This document shows, in pieces, positions 27,214-36,798 of a stretch of DNA of 64,000 nucleotides. The notes below the pieces were generated by a model that saw only the letters and a program-made list of their open reading frames with translations, was not told the origin of the DNA and made no database searches. Source of the DNA: Limnomonas spitsbergensis (lineage: Eukaryota; Chlorophyta; Chlorophyceae; Chlamydomonadales); assembly GCA_037349105.1 (NCBI GenBank), contig JAYJMM010000052.1:1-64000 (forward strand), read 5' to 3'. A program made the translations under genes and the position numbers. The stretch's first letter is position 1. Each line of letters begins with the position of its first letter.

Positions 27214-28488
27214 CTCTAGGCAAGGCCACGCGATAAGCATTCTACACCATTCACTGAGATAACATAGGCCGGCTTTCAAAAGCACGCCATGGTGACATAT
27301 GCTTGGTATCTGCCTCGATACATGTCTGTTCATGCAATGGTGTGATTGCATGCGAAGGATTGCGGAGACTGAGGCATCCTGGTTGGTTCCCTCAACCGCT
27401 CTAGGCAAGGCCACGCGATCAGCATTCTACACCATTCACTGAGATAACATAGGCCGGCTTTCAAAAGCACGCCCTGGTGAAATAAACTTGGTATCTGCCT
27501 CGATATATGTCTGTTCATGCAATGGTGTGATTGCATGCGAAGGATTGCGGAGACTGAGGCATCCTGGTTGGTTCCCTCAACCGCTCTTGGCAAGTCCACG
27601 CGATAAGCATTCTACACCATTCAATGAGATAACATAGGCGGGCTTTTGAAAGCTCGCCATGGTGACATATGCTTGATATCTGCCTCGATACATGTCTGTT
27701 CATGCAATGGTGTGATTGCATGCGAAGGATTGCGGAGACTGAGGCATCCTGGTTGGTTCCCTCAACCGCTCTAGGCAAGGCCACGCGATCAGCATTCTAC
27801 ACCATTCACTGAGATAACATAGGCCGGCTTTCAAAAGCACGCCCTGGTGAAATAAACTTGGTATCTGCCTCGATATATGTCTGTTCATGCAATGGTGTGA
27901 TTGCATGCGAAGGATTGCGGAGACTGAGGCATCCTGGTTGGTTCCCTCAACCGCTCTTGGCAAGTCCACGCGATAAGCATTCTACACCATTCAATGAGAT
28001 AACATAGGCGGGCTTTTGAAAGCACGCCATGGTTACATATGCTTGATATCTGCCTCGATACATGTCTGTTCATGCAATGGTGTGATTGCATGCGAAGGAT
28101 TGCGGAGACTGAGGCATCCTGGTTGGTTCCCTCAACCGCTCTAGGCAAGGCCACGCGATAAGCATTCTACACCATTCACTGAGATAACATAGGCCGGCTT
28201 TCAAAAGCACGCCATGGTGACATATGCTTGGTATCTGCCTCGATACATGTCTGTTCATGCAATGGTGTGATTGCATGCAAAGGATTGCGGAGACTGAGGC
28301 ATCCTGGTTGGTTCCCTCAACCGCTCTAGGCAAGGCCACGTGATAAGCATTTTACGCCATTCAATGAAATAACATAGGCCGGCTTTTGATTGCACGCCAT
28401 GGTGACATTATATGCTTGGTATCTGCCTTGATACATGTCTGTTCATGCAATGGTGTGATTGCATGCAAAGGATTGCGGAGACTGAGGT
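27214..28488. repeat. Subtelomeric satellite, block 2 (~7 monomers)
   Basis: Satellite between the two retrotransposons, starting exactly where block 1 was cut (CTCTAGGCAAGG). It includes a near-perfect 2-monomer repeat (27330-27700 against 27700-28070) and one 188-bp monomer at its right end. It ends in GAGG plus one T at the element 2 junction. Confidence 0.95.
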
Positions 28489-28881
28489 TGTAATGGTCAT
28501 GTAACTAGTACCCCAGAATTACCAGTCGCTGATGCGACTTGCCTTACGTTATCGGCGCTTACGCTCCATACGGAAGTTGCAGGGTCGCCTGGCAAGCCCA
28601 GTCCTGAACCCTCACAGGTTAAACCCTGCAACTCCCTTATAAGCGAGCTCTGCTAGTTATCGGGAAGTCTCAGACGAGATAAATCCATCAGGCTCAATAC
28701 CTGACTGTCCCACAATTCTATTACAAGTCTCCAGCAGTCTCCCTTCGTGAGCACCCAGTCCCCCCTCCGGTCAACTGTCCTACCGACTACACCTTCACGA
28801 CTACCTCTCTACGCTCCTCTACTAGTGAGTCCTAGTCTAGCATTAAAGACCTTAGTCCCACTGGGGCCTAAGACCTCTACA
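28489..28881 (+). repeat. 5' LTR of element 2
   Basis: 393 bp, begins TGTAATGGTC and ends GACCTCTACA. It differs from the 3' LTR at about eight places, including a 1-bp indel near its right end. Confidence 0.95.
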
Positions 28882-28900
28882 GTGGTTCCATAGCTCAATC
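28882..28900 (+). other. Candidate primer binding site of element 2, tRNA-like
   Basis: GTGGTTCCATAGCTCAATC starts right after the 5' LTR. TGG fits a tRNA CCA complement. Unusually, GGTTCCATAGCTCAATCGG also looks like the 5' end of a tRNA (acceptor strand, TA, GCTC D-stem, GG). The remaining leader (to 29289) has no supported gene. Confidence 0.5.
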
Positions 28901-29289
28901 GGTCCGATCCTGTCGCTTCGCTCCTTGCAAGAACCCTGCCGTCGGCTCGAAAGAGTTTTGAGACACGCGTGTCGGGCACTCGCGTCCCATTAGACCGCTA
29001 GGATTGAATTATTCAACTTCCCGAGCCGAATCCAGTACAGTGCCTAAATCAGGTCCCAGTACCGAGGAACAAGACAGTATTTATTACTGGTATCACACTC
29101 TCGGAGGCCTAGCAGCGTTTCCCCCGCTACCGAGTAACACCAGCAACGTTTCGACGTTGACCGAGACGAGTGAGTTCCGCAACAGTCGCCTGTTCGACTT
29201 CAACATCCAACGGTTTGAATTCCGTACAAACCAGTCTTGTCTTGCATAAAGAATCCCTGGTGTTTGATCTTCATTACTTATCATTCACA

Positions 29290-30909
29290 ATGGTCGCTAA
29301 GCGTGCAACCAAATCTACGTATCGCGCAGTGACGAATCTCAACCTCAACCAGCCACCAGCTGTCCAGCTCCCACCAGCACAAGCACCCATCGTCACTGCA
29401 GTGACACCAGCCCCTGTCGAGGTCGCTCCTACAGCTTCCCTGCCGATCCCAGTCATGGTCGCTGCTGCTACTCCCGTGCCAGCCCCTGTCGCAGTCGTTG
29501 CGCCTGCCGCAGTCGTCGCTGTCGTGGCTCCCCCCCCAGCACCAGTACCAGCAACAGCGGTTGCGGCAGCTGCTTCAACGCCCCAGGTCATTACTCCTTG
29601 CGTGGCAGGCTGTAGCACCGACCCGCTCCCAGCACAGCATAACGAGAGGAGGCGATCCTTATCGCCTGCTACCAAGCGAGGACTCCTGAGGGAACTTGCC
29701 ATGATGATGAAACAAGGTGATTTAACCTTGTGGAATTCTCTCCTTGACCAGCCTTCTTCAAATTTGAACGGAGTCCCCACCCTAGTACCAGCCCAAAATC
29801 CTGTCGTGAATCCTGTCCAGTACCAGACCAGCCCGATTGTCATCCCTGACGACAATGACCTGCCTAGAATGAGTCCCGATACAAGGCCGAATAACGTGCA
29901 CATGAACATGCGTAACCAGCCCATCCTGCACACAGGCCCAACACTTGTTCAACGAGCAACAACTCATGTCTTGCACCCGAGGGAATCTAATTTCCGCCCC
30001 CGTCGTACCCTCCCATCCCTTCCGCCACCTGGCAGGATGGATACCAGGTTCTATATCCGATGCAAGGACAAGCCGAGACTCATTGCGATGACACTCGAGG
30101 AGCTGCGAACCTGGCTCATCGAGAACGGCCACAACTACCCAGAGGATATCAGCGTCTTCGTCGACGACCCAGAGATCAAAGAGTTCATCATGAACTTCTT
30201 GCAATCGCACATGGTGTTCGAGCACGACGACTTCGTTCAGGAGCTCACCAGCTTCGTCTCAGGCGAGGTACGAGACCCAGTCGACGTAGCTAGAGAGCAA
30301 CTAGTGGGTGGCCTGATTACGCAGGGCAACCAGACAGCTGCGCAGTACACCCACCAGTTCATGCATGTCACGAGACTCCTGCCCAGCGAAAACCAGACCA
30401 CACTATGCGTACATTACCTAGCAGGCATGCGACCTGAACTGAGGCAGCGATGCTTTCTAGACCAGAATGGCAAGACTTGGCAGTCTCTAAAAGACCTCAT
30501 GAAATATGCTCAAATTGAAAACTTGCGCATGACTGTACCAGCCCAGCCCACCCCTCTGCCTACATCTGGCTACTACCCAGTTACCAGTACCGCACCCAGA
30601 CAAGTTTTTCATTCCCGTAAACAGGACTACCAGACCCAGGGGTCCAACCGCCTCAAGGGGCGCATGGCTCACACCGAGGCCAAGCGCAAGTCTGACGAGC
30701 ACCAGACCAGCTCCGGGAAGGAGGCCAAGAAGTACAAGGAGCCCCCTGAGAAGTGCCCCTACTGGCGCTACGTGGGTGCGCTGTCCCCCGCAGCCAAGGC
30801 CTCACTCCTCGAGTACAACATCTGCTGGTACTGCCGAGGGGGCTGCCACCGAGCACGCGATTGCCCCGACAAGAAAGAGCACAGGCCCCCCAACAAGGAC
30901 TCCCAGTAG
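29290..30909 (+). CDS. gag: Gag of element 2
   Basis: A 539-codon frame from ATG at 29290. Order: a low-complexity Pro/Ala/Val-rich N-terminal third; a capsid-like retrotransposon gag domain in the second half (VAREQLVGGLITQGNQTAAQ, HQFMHVTRLLP, YLAGMRPELRQRC); a basic linker; and a CCHC zinc knuckle at the C-terminus (C-WY-C-RGGC-H-RARD-C, the expected CX2CX4HX4C spacing). Gag packages element RNA into virus-like particles. The frame continues past its UAG (30907-30909) into protease in the same phase, so UAG is either a readthrough/recoding signal or a CAG-to-TAG lesion in an originally single gag-pol frame. No sequence damage is visible inside gag itself. Confidence 0.88.
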   Translation: MVAKRATKSTYRAVTNLNLNQPPAVQLPPAQAPIVTAVTPAPVEVAPTASLPIPVMVAAATPVPAPVAVVAPAAVVAVVAPPPAPVPATAVAAAASTPQVITPCVAGCSTDPLPAQHNERRRSLSPATKRGLLRELAMMMKQGDLTLWNSLLDQPSSNLNGVPTLVPAQNPVVNPVQYQTSPIVIPDDNDLPRMSPDTRPNNVHMNMRNQPILHTGPTLVQRATTHVLHPRESNFRPRRTLPSLPPPGRMDTRFYIRCKDKPRLIAMTLEELRTWLIENGHNYPEDISVFVDDPEIKEFIMNFLQSHMVFEHDDFVQELTSFVSGEVRDPVDVAREQLVGGLITQGNQTAAQYTHQFMHVTRLLPSENQTTLCVHYLAGMRPELRQRCFLDQNGKTWQSLKDLMKYAQIENLRMTVPAQPTPLPTSGYYPVTSTAPRQVFHSRKQDYQTQGSNRLKGRMAHTEAKRKSDEHQTSSGKEAKKYKEPPEKCPYWRYVGALSPAAKASLLEYNICWYCRGGCHRARDCPDKKEHRPPNKDSQ

Positions 30910-31766
30910 GAACTAGAACATGTTGTATTTCCGGGTCCACCTCATGTCCATAGATGTCTCGTGTGCGCTGCGGTTGCTACTGCCTTGCCTGAGCTTATGA
31001 CTGCCAGCTTCCTGACGCACGACACAGTACTTTGTAACGAACGCTGCCAATGCACCTGTGCTCTCCCAGTCATTCTTTCTCGCTCACCAGATACGCACCA
31101 GATATACGTTGCTAAGACTAGAGGTGCAGCAAGGCTTAACTTAAACAACATACCCAAAACCAGTTCTTGCTTACTAGTTTCCTCCAGACAAGCAGCAGGT
31201 TTACAATCGCTGTTACGACAATCCAGCCTAGTCAAAACGTTTGAATCAAGCTCAGCTGTTGGTACTGTTGTGAACAAGAGTATGAAACCTTCTCCCATAC
31301 TAGCATTCGTAATCCCAGCTGACACGAGAGAAACTGCCCAGTGCCAAGTTCTAGCACAAGTTCAAGGTGATGAAACATACCAGACAGGACAACTAGTTGA
31401 TACGAATAATAGGAACAAGAAAGACGAGCAACTAGCAGCAATCTATGACGGCCAGGTACATGGTAACAAGCTCAAGTGTCTATTTGATTCGGGTGCATCT
31501 TCCTGCTTCATGGGTGCAAAACTTGCCAAGAAATTGGGACTCCAGATTCGTTCCAGTAAATATCGTGCTGTGGCCACAGCGGCTGGTCGAGATTGCATTG
31601 TCCTAGGTTCCGCTAGTCTCTTAATTAAGTTCGGCCGGGCTGATTTTGAGACTGTGGTTCACGTCCTACCAGCGTTTCTCGATTCGATTGATATGATAAT
31701 CGGCGAGGACTTCATGAAAACACACTCCTGTCAACTACAATACAATCCAGACCAGTCATCAGTACT
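30910..31766 (+). pseudogene. Protease part of element 2 pol, cut by the nested element
   Basis: Same frame as gag after one UAG. The retropepsin catalytic motif is visible (CLFDSGASSCF, with DSGA), followed by AVATAAGRDCIVLG and the second conserved patch DMIIGEDFM. This is the aspartic protease that processes Gag-Pol. The frame runs to the TA at 31767-31768, where the nested element begins, and would terminate inside it at 31801-31803. Removing the insert and one TA rejoins it in frame with RT at 41713. Confidence 0.85.
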
Positions 31767-31768
31767 TA

Positions 31769-31783
31769 CGTCGGTAAGATTCG
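31769..31783 (+). repeat. Left terminal inverted repeat of the nested element
   Basis: CGTCGGTAAGATTCG, preceded by TA. The exact reverse complement ends the element at 41710. Beyond 15 bp the ends share only a patchy match around GCCGCTTGAAA. Confidence 0.88.
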
Positions 31784-32340
31784 TGCGTTTGAAAGCCGCT
31801 TGAAACAAACGAAAACGTGATTGAAATCGTCACTTGATTCAACCCTAGCTTCAAACGGGCTTTCAGTTGAAAACAACGTGTTTGAAAGCCATTTGAAACA
31901 AGCGACAATCAAGCATGGTTGAATCAAACGGGCTATCGACGTGATTGAAACAAGCAGTGTTCAAGTGGCAATCAATCATGCTTGAATCAAGCGATATGTT
32001 GACAGCTTTGAATCAAGCGAGCTGTCGACGCGTTTGAATCAAGCGAGATGTCGACGCGTTTGAATCAATCCTAGCATCAAGCAGGGTTTCGATTGAATCA
32101 ACCTTGGTTGAAACAAGTAGGGGTCAATCTCAACTGAATCAAGTGGTTATGTACCGCGTTTAAATCAACCCTAGCGTCCAGCAGGGTTTCGATTGAATCA
32201 AGATATCGTTTGAAACAAGGAGCATCAATCTCAGTTAAATCAAGTCATGTTACAACGCAATTGGATCAGCCCTAACAGCAAGCTTTGTATCGGTTGAACC
32301 AAGTTAATGTTTGAAACAATAATCAAATGACACTTCACAC
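31784..32340. repeat. Subterminal motif cluster, left
   Basis: About 20-30 copies of a quasi-palindromic motif TTGAAACAAG/TTGAATCAAG spaced irregularly over 550 bp. The same motif occurs near the right end (about 41610-41695). Clustered subterminal motifs are typical transposase-binding sites in large DNA transposons; that role here is inferred. Confidence 0.75.
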
Positions 32341-32865
32341 ACCTTATTAATCAATCCTAGCGTGACACATAGTTGAACTGAATACAGCTTTGGTCTGAAA
32401 CAAGTACCGGTGGCAACAAACATTCATTGCAATGATAAATAGACACACCCATAGTGTAATCAATGTTGAGGATTTATAGAAAAATGCATTGTGTAAATGT
32501 CCCACCAACACCCAAGCAAGCCCTACGCCTCGGTCGCTTCCGTGACCCTCCCACAAATGTTAATGTGATTCGCTCTAAAAGGACGCACATTCGTATCATC
32601 AGCCATAACCATCGGATCAGGCAGTTCTTGATCTGGGCAAAGAAAAGAGGGATAGTGCGTGAGGCGCATGGCAAATCAGGAAATTAAATAGGGGGGTAAT
32701 TGTTAGGAGGATGGAATCAGAGAACATGATACCGGAGACGTCATACGGTATACGACAGCAAATTAATTGGAATACAAAAACTTAGCCAGTGCAATATAAC
32801 TTGACTTCCAACTTACCTTAACAGTGGGAGAAGTGGGAGAAGACCTGACCAGTCATCGGCGCTAG
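32341..32865. other. Nested element interior, no supported gene
   Basis: Overlapping frames of 66-74 codons exist on both strands (32463-32687) with Arg/His-rich composition, but no family resemblance and no splice support. A minus-strand AAGGTAAGT donor-like site near 32815 lies downstream of the candidate gene's stop. Confidence 0.5.
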
Positions 32866-33721
32866 TTAACGGCGGGTGCCTTTCAATATATGCCTTTTTG
32901 GTGCTTCATCCTCGGGGTTCTCTCTGCGGTACAAAAATACACCGCAAGTTAGTGAATATCATATAATCTTGCCTGAAAGAATGAGGCTACCATTAATTAC
33001 TGCTAAATGAAGTTGGCTGGTCATGGGACTCCATGCATGAGATGGGCCGTGCGGCCGCATGGCACGGTGACACTTGGGCATCATCGGAACGCTGTTTACT
33101 TGAGAAAGCATTATCCTTCACGATGCAGGCAGCATAAACCCACCCGCCAAGCATGGCCTCACTTCCATTCGTCAATAGCCGGTACATGATCATCACTTAC
33201 CGAGCCACCGGGTGGGTTGAGCACTGCCGATCTTGGTAATATCTCGGTAAGATCTGCTTCCATGCAGATTTCCTTTCATGCGTCCTTCAGTAGCAGAGAA
33301 TTCGTTGTGATCAGGAATCGCTAGATCTTTGTCGGCCTGCGGATAGAAGCACACATATCAAAATCAAGTCGAGTCGCCTTTGTCGACCCATAGGCACGTG
33401 CACTCCAGCAAAAATCGACCAGCCTTCTTTTAACCTTGTAGATTATATCGTTGCTGAATGCATCACATCGCATGCGTGCATGCAGATAGGATAGGACGCT
33501 CCATAGCGTGGGTGACAGGGCACATTGATCTTGCTTATCCTATCTAGGCCGCAGGGTTCCCTTCGCCCGCGTCCGTGATCTGCATCAGGGACACATACAT
33601 GTACAGTAGGTGAAGAGGAAACACTGGATGGCATTGAGCAACGTCAAGTAGCACTTACGTGGCACAGGCGTGGCACGGGATGCCCCTTGCGGCGCTTGGC
33701 GGCTTTAGGTGCACCAGACAT
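32866..33721 (-). CDS. Candidate three-exon small gene inside the nested element
   Basis: I do not recognise this protein; the gene model is mine. Exon 1 is 33659-33721 (ATG, MSGAPKAAKRRKGHPV..., basic), ending at a GTAAGT donor in phase 0. Exon 2 is 33201-33336, after a TTCTATCCGCAG acceptor. Only one of its three frames is open, and it is the one that continues exon 1 (ADKDLAIPDHNEF..., 45 codons plus one base); it ends at GTAAGTG. Exon 3 begins at 32923 after TTGTACCGCAG; depending on which of two adjacent AGs is used, the protein ends at 32883 or 32866. Total length would be about 80-85 residues with a lysine/arginine-rich N-terminus. It could be an element-encoded DNA-binding factor or a captured host gene; chance cannot be excluded at this length. 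Confidence 0.35.
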
Positions 33722-34171
33722 TCATGCTCCCCTTTTATTACATGAGTGTAGCGGCGCGATGAGTCTGAAATCGCGTCCAAATATTCGAGTGTGCCGATGA
33801 GCTTCCCAGGTACAAGATTGGGGGTACCTGTTTGGTATACCCAAATTCAGTGTGGAGTGTACGCAGGAAGTGTAGTTTTCGGATAGATTTTGCGCTGATG
33901 CCATGCACAAGCTGCTTGCAACAACGAACTAAATCTGCCGAGTTTCTTATTCGAACACGAGTACTGGCGCTATAATCTTAGCAGTTAGGCCTCCATTCAT
34001 CATTCCGCATTCAGAAGTGGCATACAGGAAAACCACTTATAAACCACTTATAAACCACGCTGTGTCAGGCTTTGACCTGGCAGCGGTCCTTGCTGCTGAG
34101 CTGCATGGCTTTCCCCAAATTTTCACCTCAGAAGCTTGGAGCTGGTAACGCAGGTGACTCTACCCTCTAAG
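33722..34171. other. Nested element, anonymous spacer
   Basis: Upstream of the candidate minus-strand gene. No repeat, recognisable promoter element or convincing frame. Confidence 0.5.
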
Positions 34172-35330
34172 CTGTGGCACTACCCACATGCGCGTCGCTC
34201 CGTACGTACTGGTAAGCACTGCACTCCAACCATGGAGCACAGCGCCCTGTCCGCATGCTTAAGGGCACAGCATCCTACTTACAGGCGCACTGCGGCACCC
34301 ATGCGGTATGCATTGAGCCCTACCCGCATGCACAGGACGTCACTCTTAAATGCGCAGCGCCCAACTTCCTTACCTACCGGTAGTTCTACACCAAAGGCGC
34401 AGATCCTGTTGGATGTGGACATTTATGAAGGGACATGCTTGGTACTGTACGTCAGTGTTTACGGTAGTACGCCCCAAACAACTTATGGGGGGCCACTGGA
34501 CGGGCACTATTGGGCCCGTGGGGACCAGGCCTTGCCAGGCCAACTGCTGTAATACAAAGCAGCATGGCTGCATGCGCAAAGCTCTCTTAGCTGTTGGCCG
34601 GGTCGCAGCTAAAATGTAGCTGAGGCATCTCAAAATGAATACTGCCAGATCCCTACCCGCATGTGCAGCGCCTCACCCATACGGTGCCATACGCACAGCG
34701 CTCTACTTGCATGCACAGTGCCCTGCTTGTATGCACATCACCATGGCCGCATGCGCAGCGCATGTTTCAGGTAGCCGCTAGCGGGAATGATGTAGTGCCA
34801 ACCCATATTTACTGTGCCCTGTTTGTGGGTGCTGCGACCCGCCCGAATACAGCTCCCGCACGTACCCGATGAGGGACAGCCGTATTTAGCACAACAGCCA
34901 CACCTATTTACTATGTGCTACCGGGAGGTGCAGCGCTCCCGACGCATTCACAGTGCTCGCTCTCATTTACTGTGCACATGCAGATGTAGCGGTCCACCCA
35001 TGGAACAGAGCATGCCCTAATTACTGTACCCCACTGGCGGATGCATCGGGGCACCCGCATGCACAGCGCCTGCCCTTATTTAGTGTACCCATCCGGAGGG
35101 TGCTGCGGTTCACGCATTTGCCCTGTGCCTGCCCTTGTAAAATGTACCATGCTGGCAGGTATAGCGGTGCACCCGCATGCACAGCGCCTGCCCTTATTTA
35201 CAGTACCCTGCTGGTGGGCGCAACGTTGCACACACACATGCAAAGCGCCTGTCCTTGTTTACTGTTCCCTACTGGTAGGTGCAGCGGTGCTGCGGTCGGG
35301 CTATGGGTACCCATATTTACTCCTTTACAT
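34172..35330. repeat. ~59-bp tandem repeats, diverged then regular
   Basis: Units containing CGCATGCACAGCGCC and TTTACTGTACCC. GCACCCGC-type starts at 35051, 35169 and 35228, with a diverged unit near 35110, give a period of about 59 bp. Copies decay leftward to about 34172, with a unique patch around 34400-34640. Open frames here (34136-35427) follow the repeat and are not called genes. Confidence 0.7.
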
Positions 35331-35885
35331 AGGGCTGAACAGCCAAGAACCCAGGAGCAGGGTGCAATCTAGCTCGGGCCAGGAGGCAGAGTGCATACTA
35401 GCTAGGGGCAGACGGCAGCAAGCCTAGACAAGAGGAGAAGGGATGGAGAGAGAACGCTAAGCGCAGTGAGCAGCGGCGATGCGGTTGGGCCACGGAATAA
35501 TACTAATTTACTCCGTTGCATTGGGCTGAACAGCCAAGAATCCTGGAACAGGGTGCACATTAGCTAGGGACAGAAGGTAGCAAGCCTACCTAGACAAGAA
35601 GAGAAGGAATAGATATAGAACCGCAAGTGCAATAAGCAGCTGTGACTGGATGTTGTTGGTCCATGGGGTAATACTAATTTACTCTGTGACATCGGGCTGA
35701 ACAGCCAAGAAGCCTATAGCATGGTGCACGCTAGCTAGGGCCAAAAGGCAGCAAGTCTAAAGAGGAAGTGAAACAATGAGGAGAAACGCAAAGCGCAATG
35801 CGCAGTGGTGATGCGGTTGTGTCATAGGTTTTCAAGTTTATCCGTTACATCGGGTTGAACAGTCAAGAACTCTGGAGCTGGTTGC
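35331..35885. repeat. ~160-190-bp tandem repeat, 3.5 copies
   Basis: GGGCTGAACAGCCAAGAA starts at 35332, 35523, 35694 and (diverged) 35852. The core GGGCTGAACAGCC is a short hairpin. Spacing shrinks from 191 to 158 bp. Confidence 0.8.
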
Positions 35886-36450
35886 ACACAATAAAGCGGT
35901 CACGCGCAACAACGGTGATTAAAAAGACTAGAAATAAAAGCGCAAGAGCGGGTTAAAGAAGGTATGCCAGTCATAAAGCAATAGTGTGGTTCATGCGCAA
36001 GAGCGGTGTTCAGAAACTATAACAGCCCTAAGGCTTTAGATCAGTCAGGCGCAAGAGCTGCGCTCAAAAATACTATTACTTAAGCAATTAGAGCGGTCAG
36101 ACGCAAGAGCGTTGCTCAGAAGTATACCAGTCTTAAAGCAATAAAGCGATTCATGTGCAAGAGCGGTGTTCAAAAAATATACCATACCTTCGGCTATTGA
36201 GCAGTCAGGCGCAAGAGCGGTGCTCAAAAATACTATATCTAAAGCAAATAGAGCGGTCGGGCGCAAGAGCGGTGCTCAGGAAACATACCAGTCCAAAAGC
36301 AATACATCAGTCTGGGGCAAGAGCGGTGTTCATAAAATATGCCAGTCCAAAGGCAACAGAGCAGTCAGAAGCAACAACGGTGCTTAAAAATACTATTACT
36401 TAAGCAATTAGACCTGTCAGACGCACGAGCGGTGGAAATATACCAGTCCT
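35886..36450. repeat. 52-54-bp tandem repeat, ~10 copies (106-bp dimers)
   Basis: GCAAGAGCGG recurs at 35942, 35997, 36051, 36103, 36157, 36211, 36263, 36317, 36371 and 36423. Alternating 52 and 54 bp spacings and alternating GGTGTT/GGTGCT suggest a dimeric higher-order unit. Confidence 0.88.
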
Positions 36451-36798
36451 AAAGCAAAAGAGGGAAGCACTGAGAGGAAGCTCCTAGTCTTACACAGTCG
36501 CCATAAGCAAATCTCCAGAAACCAGAGGGGACTAGTTGAGTGGAGATCTCCTCTCTGCCACCGATGGTCGGGAAGGTCATGGCCTAAGTGTTTGTAAGTC
36601 TTGATTTACTCTGACTCCGTACGCAAGGGCCAAGCCATGTCCACTGCAGACAAGTTCTTCTCCGGGACCCAACACTTCTCACAAGGCCGCTTGGAAGAAA
36701 CACCATATCCTTGATCTCTGGCTCATCCCCGCCAAAGCAGAACAGCCAAGGGAAAACAAACTGACTGTTGCCCCATAGATCTCGGAGTTGGACGCCTA
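36451..36798. other. Anonymous spacer before the GGGGCA tract
   Basis: No repeat or gene supported. Confidence 0.5.

Noticed and set aside
29004..29284. 81-codon frame in the leader of element 2
   Set aside because: It overlaps the gag start in another frame, has no recognisable motif and lies in the expected untranslated leader.
34136..35427. Several overlapping 68-139-codon frames
   Set aside because: They follow the ~59-bp repeat and show Cys/His/Pro patterns from the repeated word GCATGCACAGCGCC, with no family motif.
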